The position numbers and the translations under genes were made by a program. 64,000 bases of DNA from Mantis religiosa. Taxonomy: Eukaryota; Arthropoda; Insecta; Mantodea; Mantidae. Each line of letters begins with the position of its first letter. Positions within the stretch are counted from its first letter, which is position 1. Below the pieces are notes generated by a model, which saw only the letters and a list, made by a program, of their open reading frames with translations, was not told the DNA's origin and made no database searches. Below, one piece after another: positions 1-11,354 of this stretch. Location: NCBI GenBank assembly GCA_030765055.1, contig CM060947.1, positions 217,283,271 through 217,347,270 on the forward strand. The letters run 5' to 3'.

Positions 1-167
1 GCAAGCAAAAAGAACGAACCAGTTTATCTGTCAGTTCGTGCGGGTAATATGCACGAATTTGCTCGGCTCTAACGTCTGGAGGGGCAGATGTGCCCCTCCA
101 TCTCCCCGCCGCACAAACTTGCTCAAAGCTTACCCGCGGGTGTTTGCATTACCCGTCCAGTCGCACC
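1..167 (+). promoter_or_regulatory. GC-rich leader upstream of zinc-finger exon 1 of locus 1
   Basis: This stretch is clearly richer in G, C and CpG than the surrounding AT-rich DNA and runs directly into the ATG at 168. It is the natural place for the 5' UTR and possibly the promoter of the exon. I see no TATA box. The window edge cuts it off, so an upstream exon cannot be excluded. Confidence 0.3.
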
Positions 168-434
168 ATGTCCCAGGCGCACCGTAGACGAGCTAGGGGC
201 GACGATTTCGGCAAGCATTTCAAGTCTTTCTGGGAAACGGAATACCTGTTCGTGGACTGTAACGACGAAAAGCATGCCAGGTGCCTCGTGTGTAAGAAGT
301 ACATCATCAACAGAAGTTATAACATACGTCGGCATTACACAGTTAACCATGGCGAGGAATTTAAGGACCTCACAGTGGATAGACGTAACATCTTGATCGC
401 GGAGCTCAAGAAGGCCATTCAAGGAGATCCTAAG
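168..434 (+). CDS. Locus 1, alternative first exon A1: hAT-type C2H2 zinc finger (SPIN-DOC/GTF2IRD2-like)
   Basis: The ATG at 168 has A at -3. The exon gives 89 codons and ends at 434 in a CTAAG|GTCAGG donor, in phase 0. Residues 20-61 carry a single zinc finger with ligands C39, C42, H56 and H61 (C-x2-C-x13-H-x4-H). It contains the CLVCKKY and YNIRRHY blocks seen in SPIN-DOC-like fingers of GTF2IRD2 and ZBED-type proteins, which descend from hAT transposases. A charged helix follows (residues 66-84). Without splicing the frame ends at 479 in low-complexity sequence, which supports the donor. The expected role is nuclear DNA or chromatin binding. The phase fits the terminal exon at 6944, but that junction is inferred. 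It could instead be the 5' piece of a longer gene. The exon at 47625 is its relative. Confidence 0.7.
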
Positions 435-756
435 GTCAGGATCAAGCCAATGTTTTTATTTATATATTTATTCATATAGCACTTTTATTTTCCTTTGAAT
501 TCAAATAGGCTTCATGCTCAGGAACTGTACCTGTAATGACTTAACACGATAACAATGCCAATTTTATGGGGCGCACAGAATTGAGACAGCCACCCCTTAA
601 GCACCAAGCGTTTGAAAGTACAACCGCACTTAAAACTCGAAGTAGAAGTAAAAATGTATTTTTTTTTTCCCTGGGGGAAGGGGCCTAGACCTCAAAGCAT
701 ATATTTTAGTAACATCTCGGTACTTCACCTACTTACTATGAGTAGTACAGAAAGCG
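435..756. other. Intron sequence, nothing recognised
   Basis: AT-rich DNA downstream of the A1 donor. I see no coding signal or repeat structure beyond a short T-run near 659. Confidence 0.4.
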
Positions 757-985
757 GGCCGCGTCGTAGCTGAGTGGTTAGACCCTCTCGACTCTCACCA
801 AGGCGGCCCGGGTTCGATTCCAGGCTACAGCAAAGTGAGATTTGTGGTGGAAAACACGGCACTGGGGTGGGTTTTCTCCGGGACTTCCTCTTTCTCCCGC
901 AGAGGAGAAGACTTATACTTGTCATATAAGTACAAGTATCAGATGTTCGTGTAAATTCATTGTCCCAATAAAAATATTCCATGTC
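757..985 (+). mobile_element. tRNA-derived SINE
   Basis: The element starts with a tRNA-like head. A box-A-like segment (TAGCTGAGTGGT, about 767-778) and a box B (GGTTCGATTCC, 811-821) have tRNA-like spacing. A G-rich body (840-900) and an AT-rich tail follow. It lacks an acceptor-stem partner, so it is a retroposon rather than a tRNA gene. The exact 3' end is uncertain. Confidence 0.7.
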
Positions 986-1151
986 GTGTACTTTAAAAAC
1001 ATATTAATTACAATAAATAAGTTGAGAGAAATATCTATCATATTAAAATTGTTCTAGAAAAATGATTACTGCTTTTAGTCTTAAAATGTCTTAAGTTTGC
1101 ATAAATTAAAAATGTCTCAAAATTGGAATCTTATTTTAAACCATTATAAGG

Positions 1152-1189
<38 letters not shown>

Positions 1190-2544
1190 GTGCCAGTCCT
1201 TGGTAGTTGGTAAAAAAGTTTTGAAACTAATTATTTAAGAATGTCATGGTATGAGAATTTTGGATATGGAAAAATGCTTTTTAAACAGTTTGCAAATATA
1301 TACATGTCCAGTTCCTTTTAAAAACATGATCATGGGTTTAACGTCGGCCCAAACTTCACTGATATATAGTAATTACCGTAGAAACATCAAATATAAGAAA
1401 TTGGGTACTCTTTTTATGTGCAAGTTTCAGAGATCAAGATCCAAATTTACAGGAACACTAAACCCTCTGTAGTGTTAATGTGACTTGCTCAGTTCGGGCT
1501 GGCACCGTGAAGCCTTGAAGAGAAGCTCCCCCTTCTAAGGCAACCACGGCGTCTTGCGCTGTTTGAACAACCAGGGATGTACAGCGTACAACGTACAATA
1601 ACTCATCCATTTTGTGCATTGTCTTGTTTTATATTATTCCTGTTAGCGATAAAATGTTTTCTGCAATGATTTCAACTCATATTTTGTTGTAACTAGATTG
1701 AAAAGCACAGTACACCATCGCGACAGCCAAATGCTTATTATTAAAAGGAATCGCTTTATGTATGGTAGACTAAGTAACTCGTATGAATACTTCCATCGCC
1801 TTATGGGAAACAAAAGACTGCGATAACATAGGAAACTGTAACTTCAAATGCTGGAAATTTCGAACTGAAGATGCTAAAGCCACTAGGGGGGGGGGGGGGA
1901 GACAAAATTGTTAAACTAGATTCTTTTTTGTTTCACTGTTTTTAAGTTCTGAGCTAGAATGACGTAGTCTTCACAGGTCATTCTTAAAGAAAATTCGAGA
2001 TAGGTGTATTGGTTCAACACGTGGGTACATATCGTTAAGACTTAACTAGATTCTAATTCTAAAGCAAACACATTTTGTCTGAAATGTTTTAAATAGTGTA
2101 CTTACTACCCACAAGCCTCTGATTACAATTAGCCATGCTCGGAAATGCAATGATGCCCTACAGCGTTGAAAATGAATGAAAACGTAAGTTTTCGCAGCAC
2201 CTTCGTAAAGTCTGTCTAGTCAACGCGAGTGGAGTTGCATCACAAAGAAAACAGATCCTACCGCCGACTAATGTTCGTCATAAGTCTATCTCCACACTTC
2301 AGAAATGGAACATGTCGTTGAAGACCAACAGCAACCCTGAATTTTTGGAAATGACAGTCGCATGTTTACTCCATGTGGAGTCTCAGTTGCCAAAGTTCCA
2401 ACTTCCAGGTGATCTGTTTTATTACGTGCAGAAATTCGTTGTGTGTCACGATGTGAGGACCGTGGGAGGCAAATGCAGTGGTAAATGCAATTGAAGTAGT
2501 AGATAACTTTCAGTCAAGTGAAAATAATCAAAGTGAAGTGAAGT
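986..2544. other. Intron/intergenic DNA with homopolymer runs
   Basis: I see no gene. The stretch holds a 44-base T-run (1153-1196) and a 14-base G-run (1886-1899), both probably old retroposon or slippage tracts. Confidence 0.4.
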
Positions 2545-3165
2545 GTGAATAAATTGGGAAGTGTTGCTGGGCCGAGTTCTTTTACTGGAGAAGTCTCAAA
2601 AAACAAAGTTATAACGGGAACTCTTTATAAGAAAATTCAAGCGTTTGTTTTGAACAGATATAAATATGTGGTGAAAAATAATCTTGGTAAGGGGTCATGC
2701 AATGAACCTGCAAATATTCTGGGTATTCACAGAAATACAGTAAGAAAAATTGTGACGAAAGAAATGCCAAAGACGCCGATCAAGTGTGAAATCAAAAGGA
2801 TACGTTTCTCTAAAATGGATAATTTCACATGCAATTTAATTCGCCGAGAAAGTTATAAATTCTATGCAAAATCGAGAGCGTCCACCATTGAAGAATTGGT
2901 TGCACATATGCAAGATATTTGTGATTTCCCTTATGGACACTGCAGTTTGCGCGGCTTCCTAAAGGAGCTGGGTTTCAAATACCGCACTTTGAATAAGATA
3001 AGGGTTATTATGGAATTCAGTAGAATTGTATTTGTCAAAACTAAGGAAGTTTCGCAGTAATGGACATAAGATAATTTATTTAGACGAAACCTCGTACGAT
3101 ACCCGTGACATATCGAGAAAGGTGGCAATCTTGCAGAAAGGACTGGGAGGAGGGCCAGTGTTGTA
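2545..3165 (+). pseudogene. Frameshifted IS630/Tc1-like transposase fragment
   Basis: An open frame of 171 codons holds a helix-turn-helix (EPANILGIHRNTVRKIV, about residues 54-70). A second region follows with the pattern of insect IS630-related transposases: FSKMDNFTCNLIRRESYKFY, then a stretch ending FLKELGFKYRTLNK. The frame stops at 3060. A shift of one base around 3055 restores a frame reading NGHKIIYLDETSYDTRD, the typical first-catalytic-Asp block, and then stops near 3165. The C-terminal catalytic half is missing. This is a dead, truncated copy inside intron 1 of locus 1. No terminal repeats were seen. Confidence 0.65.
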
Positions 3166-3720
3166 AAACAATTATAACGGTTCGTCAAAGAAGGCGGCCA
3201 AACTGCACTCCCGTTGATTAGACAGACTTTAATTATTCGTAGGTTAAGTTGGATTCCAAAAGTAAGCATGACGTTTGGCTATTTCACATTTTTTGTGAAC
3301 TCATCAATAATTCGAGAATGCAAGATATTTTTTCTATAATTTTCAAATTGTGCAACATTTTCTTTTCCATGCATTCACAACTGCATTTCTATTTTATACT
3401 TTTATAGTTTTCGGTTTTGGTATTCCTTATGCAGTATGCAGCTTGAAAAACTTTCTAAAGTTAAAACATAGAAAATTATCGAGTTTCAATTATTCGGCTG
3501 CATACTAAATAATTGCAAATATTTGGTGTGGAAATCTACAGGAATGAACAAATACTTATGTTTATTTTCAGGAACTAGTTTGTTCACTTTGGTGCTTTAA
3601 GGAGGAGAACATTTCATCCACACTTGTATGGATTCTGGTAAGCTTTCACAGTGGTGTACAAATGAAGTGTTTGTGAATCCGGCTTTGAAACTAAGAGATG
3701 TAATGCAAAGCTAATCAGAA
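3166..3720. other. AT-rich spacer, nothing recognised
   Basis: I found no recognisable coding or repeat signal here. It may contain decayed remains of the transposon to its left. Confidence 0.35.
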
Positions 3721-3984
3721 AATTAATTTAGCGCATCGAGTGACTCACGGTTGCTAGGGTGAACTGGACAGCCTTGACAGTGCCAGCGGATGTCTGGCAG
3801 GGGGAGCGCGTTGCGCGCGCATGGAGCTCGCATCTTCCAGACACCTGCAGGGATGTCCAGCATTTCACTGTAAGAGTCGGGCTGTCAATTAGCACTCGGC
3901 TTTATTATACAGTATCGATACTATGACGGAAATTGCCGATCATAATGATATTTAAATCCTAATTACGTGAACATAATTGTAACA
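3721..3984 (+). promoter_or_regulatory. CpG-rich candidate promoter / 5' UTR of exon B
   Basis: From about 3740 to 3895 the sequence is locally GC-rich, with a GCGCG-rich core near 3810. It sits just upstream of the strong ATG at 3985. Such an island in AT-rich insect DNA suggests a separate promoter for exon B. No TATA box was found. It also contains imperfect inverted pieces (TGTCTGGCAG and CTTCCAGACA), so a small repeat is an alternative reading. Confidence 0.35.
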
Positions 3985-4788
3985 ATGGGTTCCACAACTG
4001 GTCAGCAAGCTGTAATAAATCCGGCTAATGTTCTGGAATTTATCATGAATCACTTCCGAGATAAGGGTTGTCATTCTTCAGCGGCAACTAGCGATACAGA
4101 AAAAGAAATGGGTGGTTATTTAATCGAGCTGCTAGAAAACAACCCATTAGGAGTTGAACGTTACGTAGACACTTTTCTGGATATAACAGAAGATGGAAGT
4201 GACAGTGATTCGAGTGAGTACGATCCATTTGCTGTCGATGAAACTGCGGGTCCTAGTGACATAACTGAAGTGCCGGTAAATCCGAATCAGATCGTCAGCA
4301 ACGATTATAAACGAAGAGCTGTTAAGTATTGGTTAAATGAAGGCGGTAAGAAACATTTATCGTTAAAAACGGTTAACAGACACTTCCGTTTCGTGACGTC
4401 AATACGTCAGCTGTACTTGTGGAGAAAACAGGTAGAAAAAATGCCATCTAACCCGATTGAATATAAAAAAGTGATGTACGAGAAACTCTATTCCCGCTTC
4501 ATGGAAGCCAAGCGAACGTTGCGACACGTTAGAGATGCAGATCTTGAGCAGTGGGCCTTGGAAATATCAAAGGGGCTTGTCACTGCTTCCTTTGCCACTC
4601 CGGCTTGGCTCGGACGCTTCAAGAAAGTGCACAATATAAAGAGTCGGAAGTTAACCACATTCGTATCTCGACATTACTTGAGTAATGCAGAAGGTATGCA
4701 GACTTCGGAACCGTTCATGCGGTTTAACACCTTCAATGTTTGCAATACAGACCAGCCGCAACTCCCTTCTGCCACTCCCCACTTACAG
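3985..4788 (+). CDS. Locus 1, alternative first exon B: Tc5/CENP-B-type HTH DNA-binding protein
   Basis: The ATG at 3985 (AACAATGGG, strong context) is preferred to the upstream GTG at 3967. The exon encodes exactly 268 codons to a CAG|GTTAGT donor at 4788/4789, phase 0. Residues 1-75 are a helical head. Residues 76-90 are an acidic Ser/Asp stretch (DGSDSDSSEYD). Residues 105-155 look like a psq/Tc5-type HTH (YKRRAVKYWLNEGGKKHLSL...). Residues 185-230 hold a CENP-B/Tc5 HTH (LEQWALEISKGL, then FATPAWLGRFKKVHNIKSRK). No DDE domain follows. Joined to 6944-7432 it gives a 430-residue protein ending in a BESS-like motif. Intron retention would add about 80 residues and stop at 5031, losing the BESS tail. 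The likely role is a domesticated DNA-binding regulator; a decaying transposase fragment is the alternative. Confidence 0.75.
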
Positions 4789-6943
4789 GTTAGTGCACCG
4801 GCAATCCTTAATTCTCAAGATATAGACACTTTTTTTTTGCTGACAGCTTGGATATTCTCTAATGCGCGTAAACATTTTCACCTTTCGTATTCAAGGATCT
4901 CATCTTTACCCGGTTCTGAACTGCAATGTCCATATCCCAAAGTCAATCTGTTCTTGTATTTTGTCCAAAACAAAGAAACTTTTTTAATTACTGGACATGG
5001 AAGTTCAGACGAGGAATGTTGTTCAGACTAATTTAATATGATTTTTGTTAAATACATCAGGTGGCATTAATGGATACTGTTGGATCAAAGAACTACACAG
5101 TTCTCTCAAAAGCTTGAGACAATCCCTCCATTTGTCAGTGTATTAAATGATAGTGATTTCCATACTAGTGTCAATTTTATAGTAGCTTTTTTACTTCTTT
5201 ATTTAATGCTTTATAGTCCAATAAACAACAAGGGTTTTGAACCTTACTATCTCAAATTGCATGTAACGTTAAGCATTTCGTATCAGTTTAAAATGTACAG
5301 GCTCTTTCTGACAAAAAGAAAAATACTTGAAGAAGTATGTATACTAAATGGAGTACTTATCAATGTTTTTAAGCATACAATGCAAGGACACAATGGGATC
5401 TAAATGGAATCATACTGGACTGGAATGTTTAAGGTAAAACAAAGAGAAAGTAGAGCACTTCTCAACAAACAATTCTTTTAAACTCATTTATAGAATGATC
5501 AGCGCATCACAATAACAATGAAATGAGGAAAGCCCAATTGGGTTCCCCATAAGTAGGTACATTATTGTTTTAAGTATTACAGAAGATCTGGTTATGAGAG
5601 CTGATCCAGTGGTAGACGACTCCGGATTCAGGTTGGAAGGATTTTCTGGCAAGGGAATAGTCAATGGCTCATGAGACGTGTTTTAGTTGCTGTAGAACTT
5701 TTAGGCTTGTGAAGAAATTGACTGTTGAATGATGCTGATTCCAGTTTCTCTATGTAGTTGACGTTTTCTGACAAACCATGGTGCATTTGTTGAGATTCGT
5801 AATACTTTGTTTTGAAATGTCTGCATACGTTTGATTTCGGAAGGACTTGTCCCTCCCCAGACTGGGATGGCATATAGTAGGAGTGGTCTTAATAAAGTCG
5901 TGTAGAGTAGTGTGCAGTTTTTTAATTCGAGTGAAGATCTTTTGTGGAGAAGAGGGTAGAGCTTAGCCAATCTTGCTCGAGCTAGTATAAGTTTGTTACT
6001 TATGTATTGTTTCCATGTGAACAAATAGATTGAATAAGTTATAAACGACTAATTGATGTGTGATGAATTAGTTTGTTTTGTATCCTTAATCCTACTTACA
6101 TGCACATAGACATTACAGAATATGTTTGCACCATGCATTGCTGGGACAAATGTTCTGCTTATCTGGCTTGTGTTAACTCTAGCGTTACTTCCCTGAACCA
6201 GTGAGTGGTTCATTTGCAACTGAGTTCACAGTGCGTTGTAAAGCTATGTGAAAGATGATATAATTCCTTTCTTTTCTACAAAGTGATCATTAACAATGTT
6301 TTATAAAAATAACACCACATTTACATTTTAGTATATAGACAATGGAGTAAAGTATTCTTGTGATCTATCCCAAAAGCAAAGACTTAAAAAATGTGATAGA
6401 TTAGGAGCGTGTTTTATATTATCGTGTTCAAATGAGGATGAAGGTGTGCACATCTTACAGAAAGCAATTATTTAACGAGTTCCTGCAATTCCCAAGGATG
6501 CTGCTCAAAATGTTGATGCTTTATGTAATAATGTAAAAAATGCTTCGATATAAAACTGTCTGAAATCGTTGTAACCACCAATCTTTGTGAAATAAGGTAA
6601 TTTACGTCGAAAGCATTGATGAACTGCAGGTATGTTTTTGCCAGTCCATGAATTTGGAGTGGTGGAACCTTGCGTTGGTACACTGTACTTATGATTTTTA
6701 TATGTTTAACAGTTTGCTTTCTCTCAGCTCAAGTGCTTCAATGTGTTCTGACTATTCAATCTTTTATTCTGTGTTTTGTATGTCGTTTCCTTTATGTTAT
6801 ATATAAAAGTTTTGTGTGCGAAGCAAAATAGTTCAGGTATTTCAGGTCTCTTATAGTTAATTTAATATTTATTTTCAGAACTAAGAAAGTGTCAGCGATA
6901 GTGACACAACTAAAAATAACGAAACTCTTCTTATGTGTTTCAG
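4789..6943 (+). other. Intron between exon B and the BESS exon
   Basis: GTTAGT donor and TATGTGTTTCAG acceptor. Apart from a jockey-type LINE fragment on the opposite strand (5601-6024) I recognise nothing. Two ORFs of 71 and 107 codons look random. Confidence 0.6.
5601..6024 (-). pseudogene. Jockey-clade LINE fragment: reverse transcriptase C-terminal end
   Basis: On the minus strand, 107 codons from 6024 to 5701 read as the conserved end of a jockey-type pol. The order is FTWKQYI, then LYPLLHKRSSLELKNC, LLYTTLLRPLLLYAIPVWGG, FQNKVLRISTNAPWF and VRKRQLHRETG. After the stop near 5701 a similar frame (KFYSN, then EPLTIPLPENP) continues to about 5600, so the original ORF was longer. The copy is 5'-truncated at about 6024, which is usual for LINE retroposition. 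It lies antisense in the locus 1 intron. Confidence 0.8.
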
Positions 6944-7432
6944 TGTGAGGATCCTGAAGAACAGCAGAACATCGAGGGTGTGATGGAAATGAAGTTGGAG
7001 GTCCTGGAGGAAGACGGTAACAAGACGACCCCTGATTTCAAGCATGTCATGCTCAAAAAGAGATCACCTTCTGAATCTGAGTATCCACCGAGGAAGAGAA
7101 AGCCGCCCACGGATGATGACGTTCTGGAAACAAGATCCTTCGAGGTTCTGCCCAGAGACGACTGCAGCGTATATGGTGAACACATTGCTAACGAAATAAG
7201 GAAACTCTCGCATCGAGCGCAGATCAAAGTAAAACACCTCATTAACAATATAATCTATGATGCTCAGATGGGAATGTATGATAATCCCCAAGCTTCCCCA
7301 CGAACTTCCTCTCAGACCTCCCCTACGCCTCCCGTTTATAGTACGCACTTTGAGGATTCGATTTCCAATGAAAATGCCCATATGATGAGCAATAATTGTA
7401 ACACTGTGAAGCAAGAGGAACTTAGTGACTAA
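6944..7432 (+). CDS. Locus 1, shared terminal exon C1 with BESS-like motif
   Basis: A pyrimidine-rich acceptor ending TTTCAG precedes 6944, and the exon opens in phase 0. It gives 162 residues and a TAA stop at 7430. In order: an acidic segment (residues 1-25); a basic, nuclear-localisation-like PPRKRKPP (48-55); a BESS-like motif at about 71-112, beginning RDDCSVYGEHIANEIRKL and ending INNIIYDAQMGMY; then a Ser/Thr/Pro-rich tail ending KQEELSD. BESS motifs of MADF-BESS insect proteins mediate protein-protein contacts. Both upstream heads (ending at 434 and 4788) are in the right phase to join it. The exon at 52066 is a diverged paralogue sharing the SVYGEHIA core. Confidence 0.8.
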   Translation, partial: CEDPEEQQNIEGVMEMKLEVLEEDGNKTTPDFKHVMLKKRSPSESEYPPRKRKPPTDDDVLETRSFEVLPRDDCSVYGEHIANEIRKLSHRAQIKVKHLINNIIYDAQMGMYDNPQASPRTSSQTSPTPPVYSTHFEDSISNENAHMMSNNCNTVKQEELSD

Positions 7433-9545
7433 CGAGTGAGAAATAACGTTGACTGTGTTACCTCAAGATCTCATATTTGTGTTTTCTTTCAAATGTACAT
7501 ATTTTCCAGTTTAATTGTTCCTTTTAGTATTAACTTGTACTTCCAAGGGCCTCAAAAAGGCAATGGACCAAGTCAAAGATAACAAACGCGATGCATAGTT
7601 TATTAAAATGTTATGTTTGAACCAGGAAACTGCAAAAAGAAGTCCAAAATGTATTTTTCCTAAAAGTGCCCATAATTTGGATTATAGCTACAATGATTAA
7701 TTGAAGCCAAGATATTCAGAATACTGCAACGCTTACAAAGCCAGCTTTTCCATATTTTATAGAGTGAAAAGAAATGTTTTAATGCCATTAATTGAAAGAA
7801 ATAATTATACTGAGCAGTTAATGTAAACTATTTGTATTCATTGTAATGCACACACCTATCTTCTTTAGTAACGCTGATTTATTATAATACTTTTGAATAC
7901 AACTACCATACTATGATCAATGTTGAATCATAACAGTTCTATGTCGACAATACTTACAGGATTTCGGACTTGTCATGTTATAAATGTTACTTTGTGTACT
8001 ATTTTGGTTCTCATTGTAGCCTTTAGTGAAACAAATCCAATTACTTCTGCAATGAGAGACAGCTCTTTTTGCTATTCTGCATTTCAATTATTTTCAACAA
8101 TTTTGATTCAAATACGGAATTTGTGTTTTGTGTACTCCTGGTTCATAATTATAAAGGATGTTAAAAGGTGTAAATGAGTTTGGGTAAATGTCTGAAATAA
8201 TGTTCCTATAATATTTAAGTAAAAAGAGTGCAAGGAGAGTGAAAATTATCATATAAGCAATAAAAGATAAAAATAAATATGCTACACCAGCTCATTCCAT
8301 TTTTTATATAAGAACATTATGAGGGGGGTAAACAGTTTAATTTTGTGAAGCTAGTTATAATGTTCTTGAATCACTTGTTTTGGTAAATATTTGAACAGTT
8401 TGCTGATTTGTTTATATTGGCTGAATGTCATGCACTGTGTTTCTCTCACAGAGAGATTAAATGGCAATACTAAAAATGTTGGATTACTATGCTAAGTATT
8501 CCTGAGTCTCCAGTCATGCTAAACATCACTCATTTAGATACTGTGGGAATGTATATAATAACAGTAATTTTATGCTTCATAAAGATTCATCATTTTCAAT
8601 TACACATAGAACAGTAAACGTTTTTAAAATAAATCCAATTATTTTCAAAGTTCCTAGTAGAGTACAATTATTTTTTCACCAAATGACAAGCTTTCTATCT
8701 GATTCCTTGATTCCCTTTATATATCTTAATGTCAACCTTTTAAATCCAGTTGATTTGTTAGTAATAATGAGCAAAGGCACAAAATGCTCCTTTTCCAGGT
8801 AAAGCAATTCCTTATTTTTCTTCCCCCCCCCCCCCCACACAACAGTATCAACCACTATAAACTATTATAATTGTATAAATTATTTGAACACTGTTATTTT
8901 CGCCCAAAGGTATTAATCTTGCATAAATAATAACAGATAGTATGTTAGCTAAATCTATATTTCATATTGGATAAGGTGAATTCTGCATTTTCTGCAGTGG
9001 ATTCACCAAAGGAGTAAGGTGCTCTTCAAAGTATCCTTGAGTCATAAATCTATGATATCATTCAGAACAGTTAAGTTGAATTCTTCCATCTACAAATTAG
9101 ACTCCAGCCATGAAAACTTAGGACTATTCTGTTAAATGCCATGCATATTACTGGATTGCTGCTGGAGTTTTACTGTATAAAGGAAATACTAAATTTTAAA
9201 AAGCGTTGTATCAGCAATTACAGTAACATGATATCCTAACACCACAATTTACATTATATATTTTGAGAGCTCTAATGGTCCCATCATCAACCTGAAGCTG
9301 CCTGCTGGAACATGGTGTCCTTTTCTGGAGACAGTGCTAATGTTGTTCTCTGATGTCTTTTCAGTGATTTTCTTCTAAAGTTGTTGCTTGTAGATAATTT
9401 AAAGTTGAAAATTCAATATTTGTTTTTATTGTTGATATAAAAATATACAGTAAACCAATGGAATAGACAGATTTTTAAAATGAGTTATGTGACATATTTG
9501 AATTATTGTGATCTATACATGACAATGTGAAAATATCAATAGTAA
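7433..9545 (+). other. Probable 3' UTR followed by empty intergenic DNA
   Basis: AT-rich sequence without coding signal. Two AATAAA signals at about 8259-8264 and 8273-8278 are good candidates for the 3' end of locus 1. A C14 run lies at 8823-8836. I see nothing else. Confidence 0.4.
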
Positions 9546-9615
9546 CTTACCATTTGAAAAAACTATTAGTATTTGAAAATTCAAGGCAATAACAAACAAT
9601 GTAAATTGTTTGTTT

Positions 9616-10150
9616 CACACAAGCAGTATGTAGGCTAAGGTATAGTAAGTCACTACAAATGGTGTGCATCTTATTATAAATGTGAACCCCCAATACTTTA
9701 CCTGGAAAATACCAGTCAGTTGGAGAATTTAGTGTCATTCTGGCATATTCGCCATGGTAGCTCAATGGTTTAATGCAACAGGAGGAAGATTGGGAGATCC
9801 GTGGTTTAAATCCTGCCTAAGGCATTGAATTTTTCAGTCTCTATCCAAACCTTAGCCTACACACTGCTAGTGTGAAAGAACGATTAATTTCCATCAGTTA
9901 AATGATAGTAGTAACTATAAAGTGTGGGACTTATGTACTTACAGCATGGTAGGTAAATCGCCACAAACGGGGCTGTGTCATTATATAGGAGAACCCCTAG
10001 TGGTTCACCGGGAAAGTATGAGTGATTTGAGGAATTCAGCATCCTGCTGGCATGTTGGCCATGATAGCTCAATGGTTAAGAACAACCGGATGGAGACAGG
10101 AAAATCCGTGGTTCAAATCCAGCCTATGGCATTGAATTTTTCAGTCTAAC
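9616..10150 (+). repeat. Tandem dimer of a tRNA-like repeat, period about 306 bp (family S2)
   Basis: Two aligned units each hold a leader of about 110 bp, then a tRNA-like block, then the tag GGCATTGAATTTTTCAG. Box-A-like TAGCTCAATGGT lies near 9760 and 10064; box-B-like GGTTTAAATCC lies near 9815, and GGTTCAAATCC near 10110. The leader is conserved upstream of the tRNA-like block, which is unusual for a simple SINE. Related copies occur at 19620, 44255 (minus) and 59705 (minus). Confidence 0.65.
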
Positions 10151-10240
10151 TCAACTTATCCAATAAAAAACAATATCTGGAAAATGATAAAACTGCACAA
10201 AAAAAATTGTAATTGTCATAAATGGTGGATTTCAAGATTG

Positions 10241-11354
10241 CAAAGGTCGTTTGATAAGTCTGGTAAGGAATGGAAATGGGAAGGCATTCATGAAGGGATG
10301 AATATTTTTTGTAGCAACTTTGATTATAGAAAAGATTGTACAGAATATTTACAGAATACTGTGTTACAATATACAGTTCATTGTTGACAGCCATCAGAAC
10401 TAGTCAGTAGGATAGCTGCAACTGAAAATGTAAAAAAACGGAGTTTCGTGCTGTTATTAAACATGTTCATTTGAAGGGCTGGACTGTCACACAAGTCAAA
10501 ACTGAATTGGATGAAGTTCATACGACTCTGCACCAACATTGAAGACCATTTACTTTTCGATCAATGAATTTAAACGTGGTCGTAGAAGCACCGAAGATGA
10601 ACAGCGCTCCGGTCGCCCAATTGAGGTCACCACACAGGTCACCATTGAAAAGAAAATCTATGATCAGGTTATGCAAGTTACGCCGAATCAAAATTCGTGA
10701 GATTGCTGAGGCTGTGGTCATCTCAATTGAGCGAGTGCATAATATCGTGCATGAAAAATTGGCAAGGAAAAAGCTGTGTGCAAGATGAGTGCCGCGATTG
10801 CTCACAGTCGACCAAAAGCGCACCAGTAAGAATACTTCTAACGAGTGTCTGGCGATGTTTGATCGCAATCCACAAGACTTGACCGTGGATGCAATTTGGA
10901 TCGATCATTACACACCAGAGTCAAAACAGCAGTCAAAACAATGGACAAAGTGCACCAAAGAATGCAAGGACCATTATGTACGCTGGTAAGGTGATGGCCA
11001 GTTTTTTTTGTTTTTTTTTTGGGGGGGGGGGGGTTTCAAGGAATAATTCTCATAGACTACTTGGAAAAGGGCAGAACCATAACTGGAACCGATTACACTT
11101 AATTGTTGGACCATTTGCAACATGAGTTGACTGAAAAGAGACCTTCAGTGTTCCTTCATCAGAATAATGCACCATCGCACACATCCACAATCGCAATGGC
11201 GAAAGTGCATGAGTTGGGATTTGAAAAGCCTGGAACATTGCTGGACCGAGTGTATAGCCATCAATGGAGACTATGTCGAGAAATACGGCGAGATGTTCTA
11301 GGAAAAAAATATATATATTCTTGGTTTTTTACCAGACTTATCAAACGACCCTCG
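10241..11354 (+). mobile_element. Decayed mariner element (D34D type)
   Basis: Terminal inverted repeats match at both ends: GGTCGTTTGATAAGTCTGGT at 10246-10265 and its complement at 11331-11349, with TA after the 3' end. Inside are fragments of a mariner transposase in shifting frames. The HTH region is IKIREIAEAVVISIERVHNI at about 10688-10747. A first-Asp region (PESKQQSKQW) lies at about 10916-10945. The second catalytic region reads LHQNNAPSHTS, with Asn (AAT at 11163) instead of Asp. The region with the third Asp is deleted. At 1114 bp it is shorter than a typical 1.3-kb mariner, and it contains a G-run near 11022. Confidence 0.85.

Noticed and set aside
3967..5031. A single 354-residue protein read straight through exon B
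   Set aside because: The frame beyond 4788 is AT-rich and motif-free, while a good donor at 4788 joins in phase to a motif-rich exon. A retained-intron isoform remains possible but is not the main model.
6940..7414. Two minus-strand ORFs of 102 and 116 codons
   Set aside because: They are antisense to the BESS exon, whose own frame has clear motifs and splice signals.
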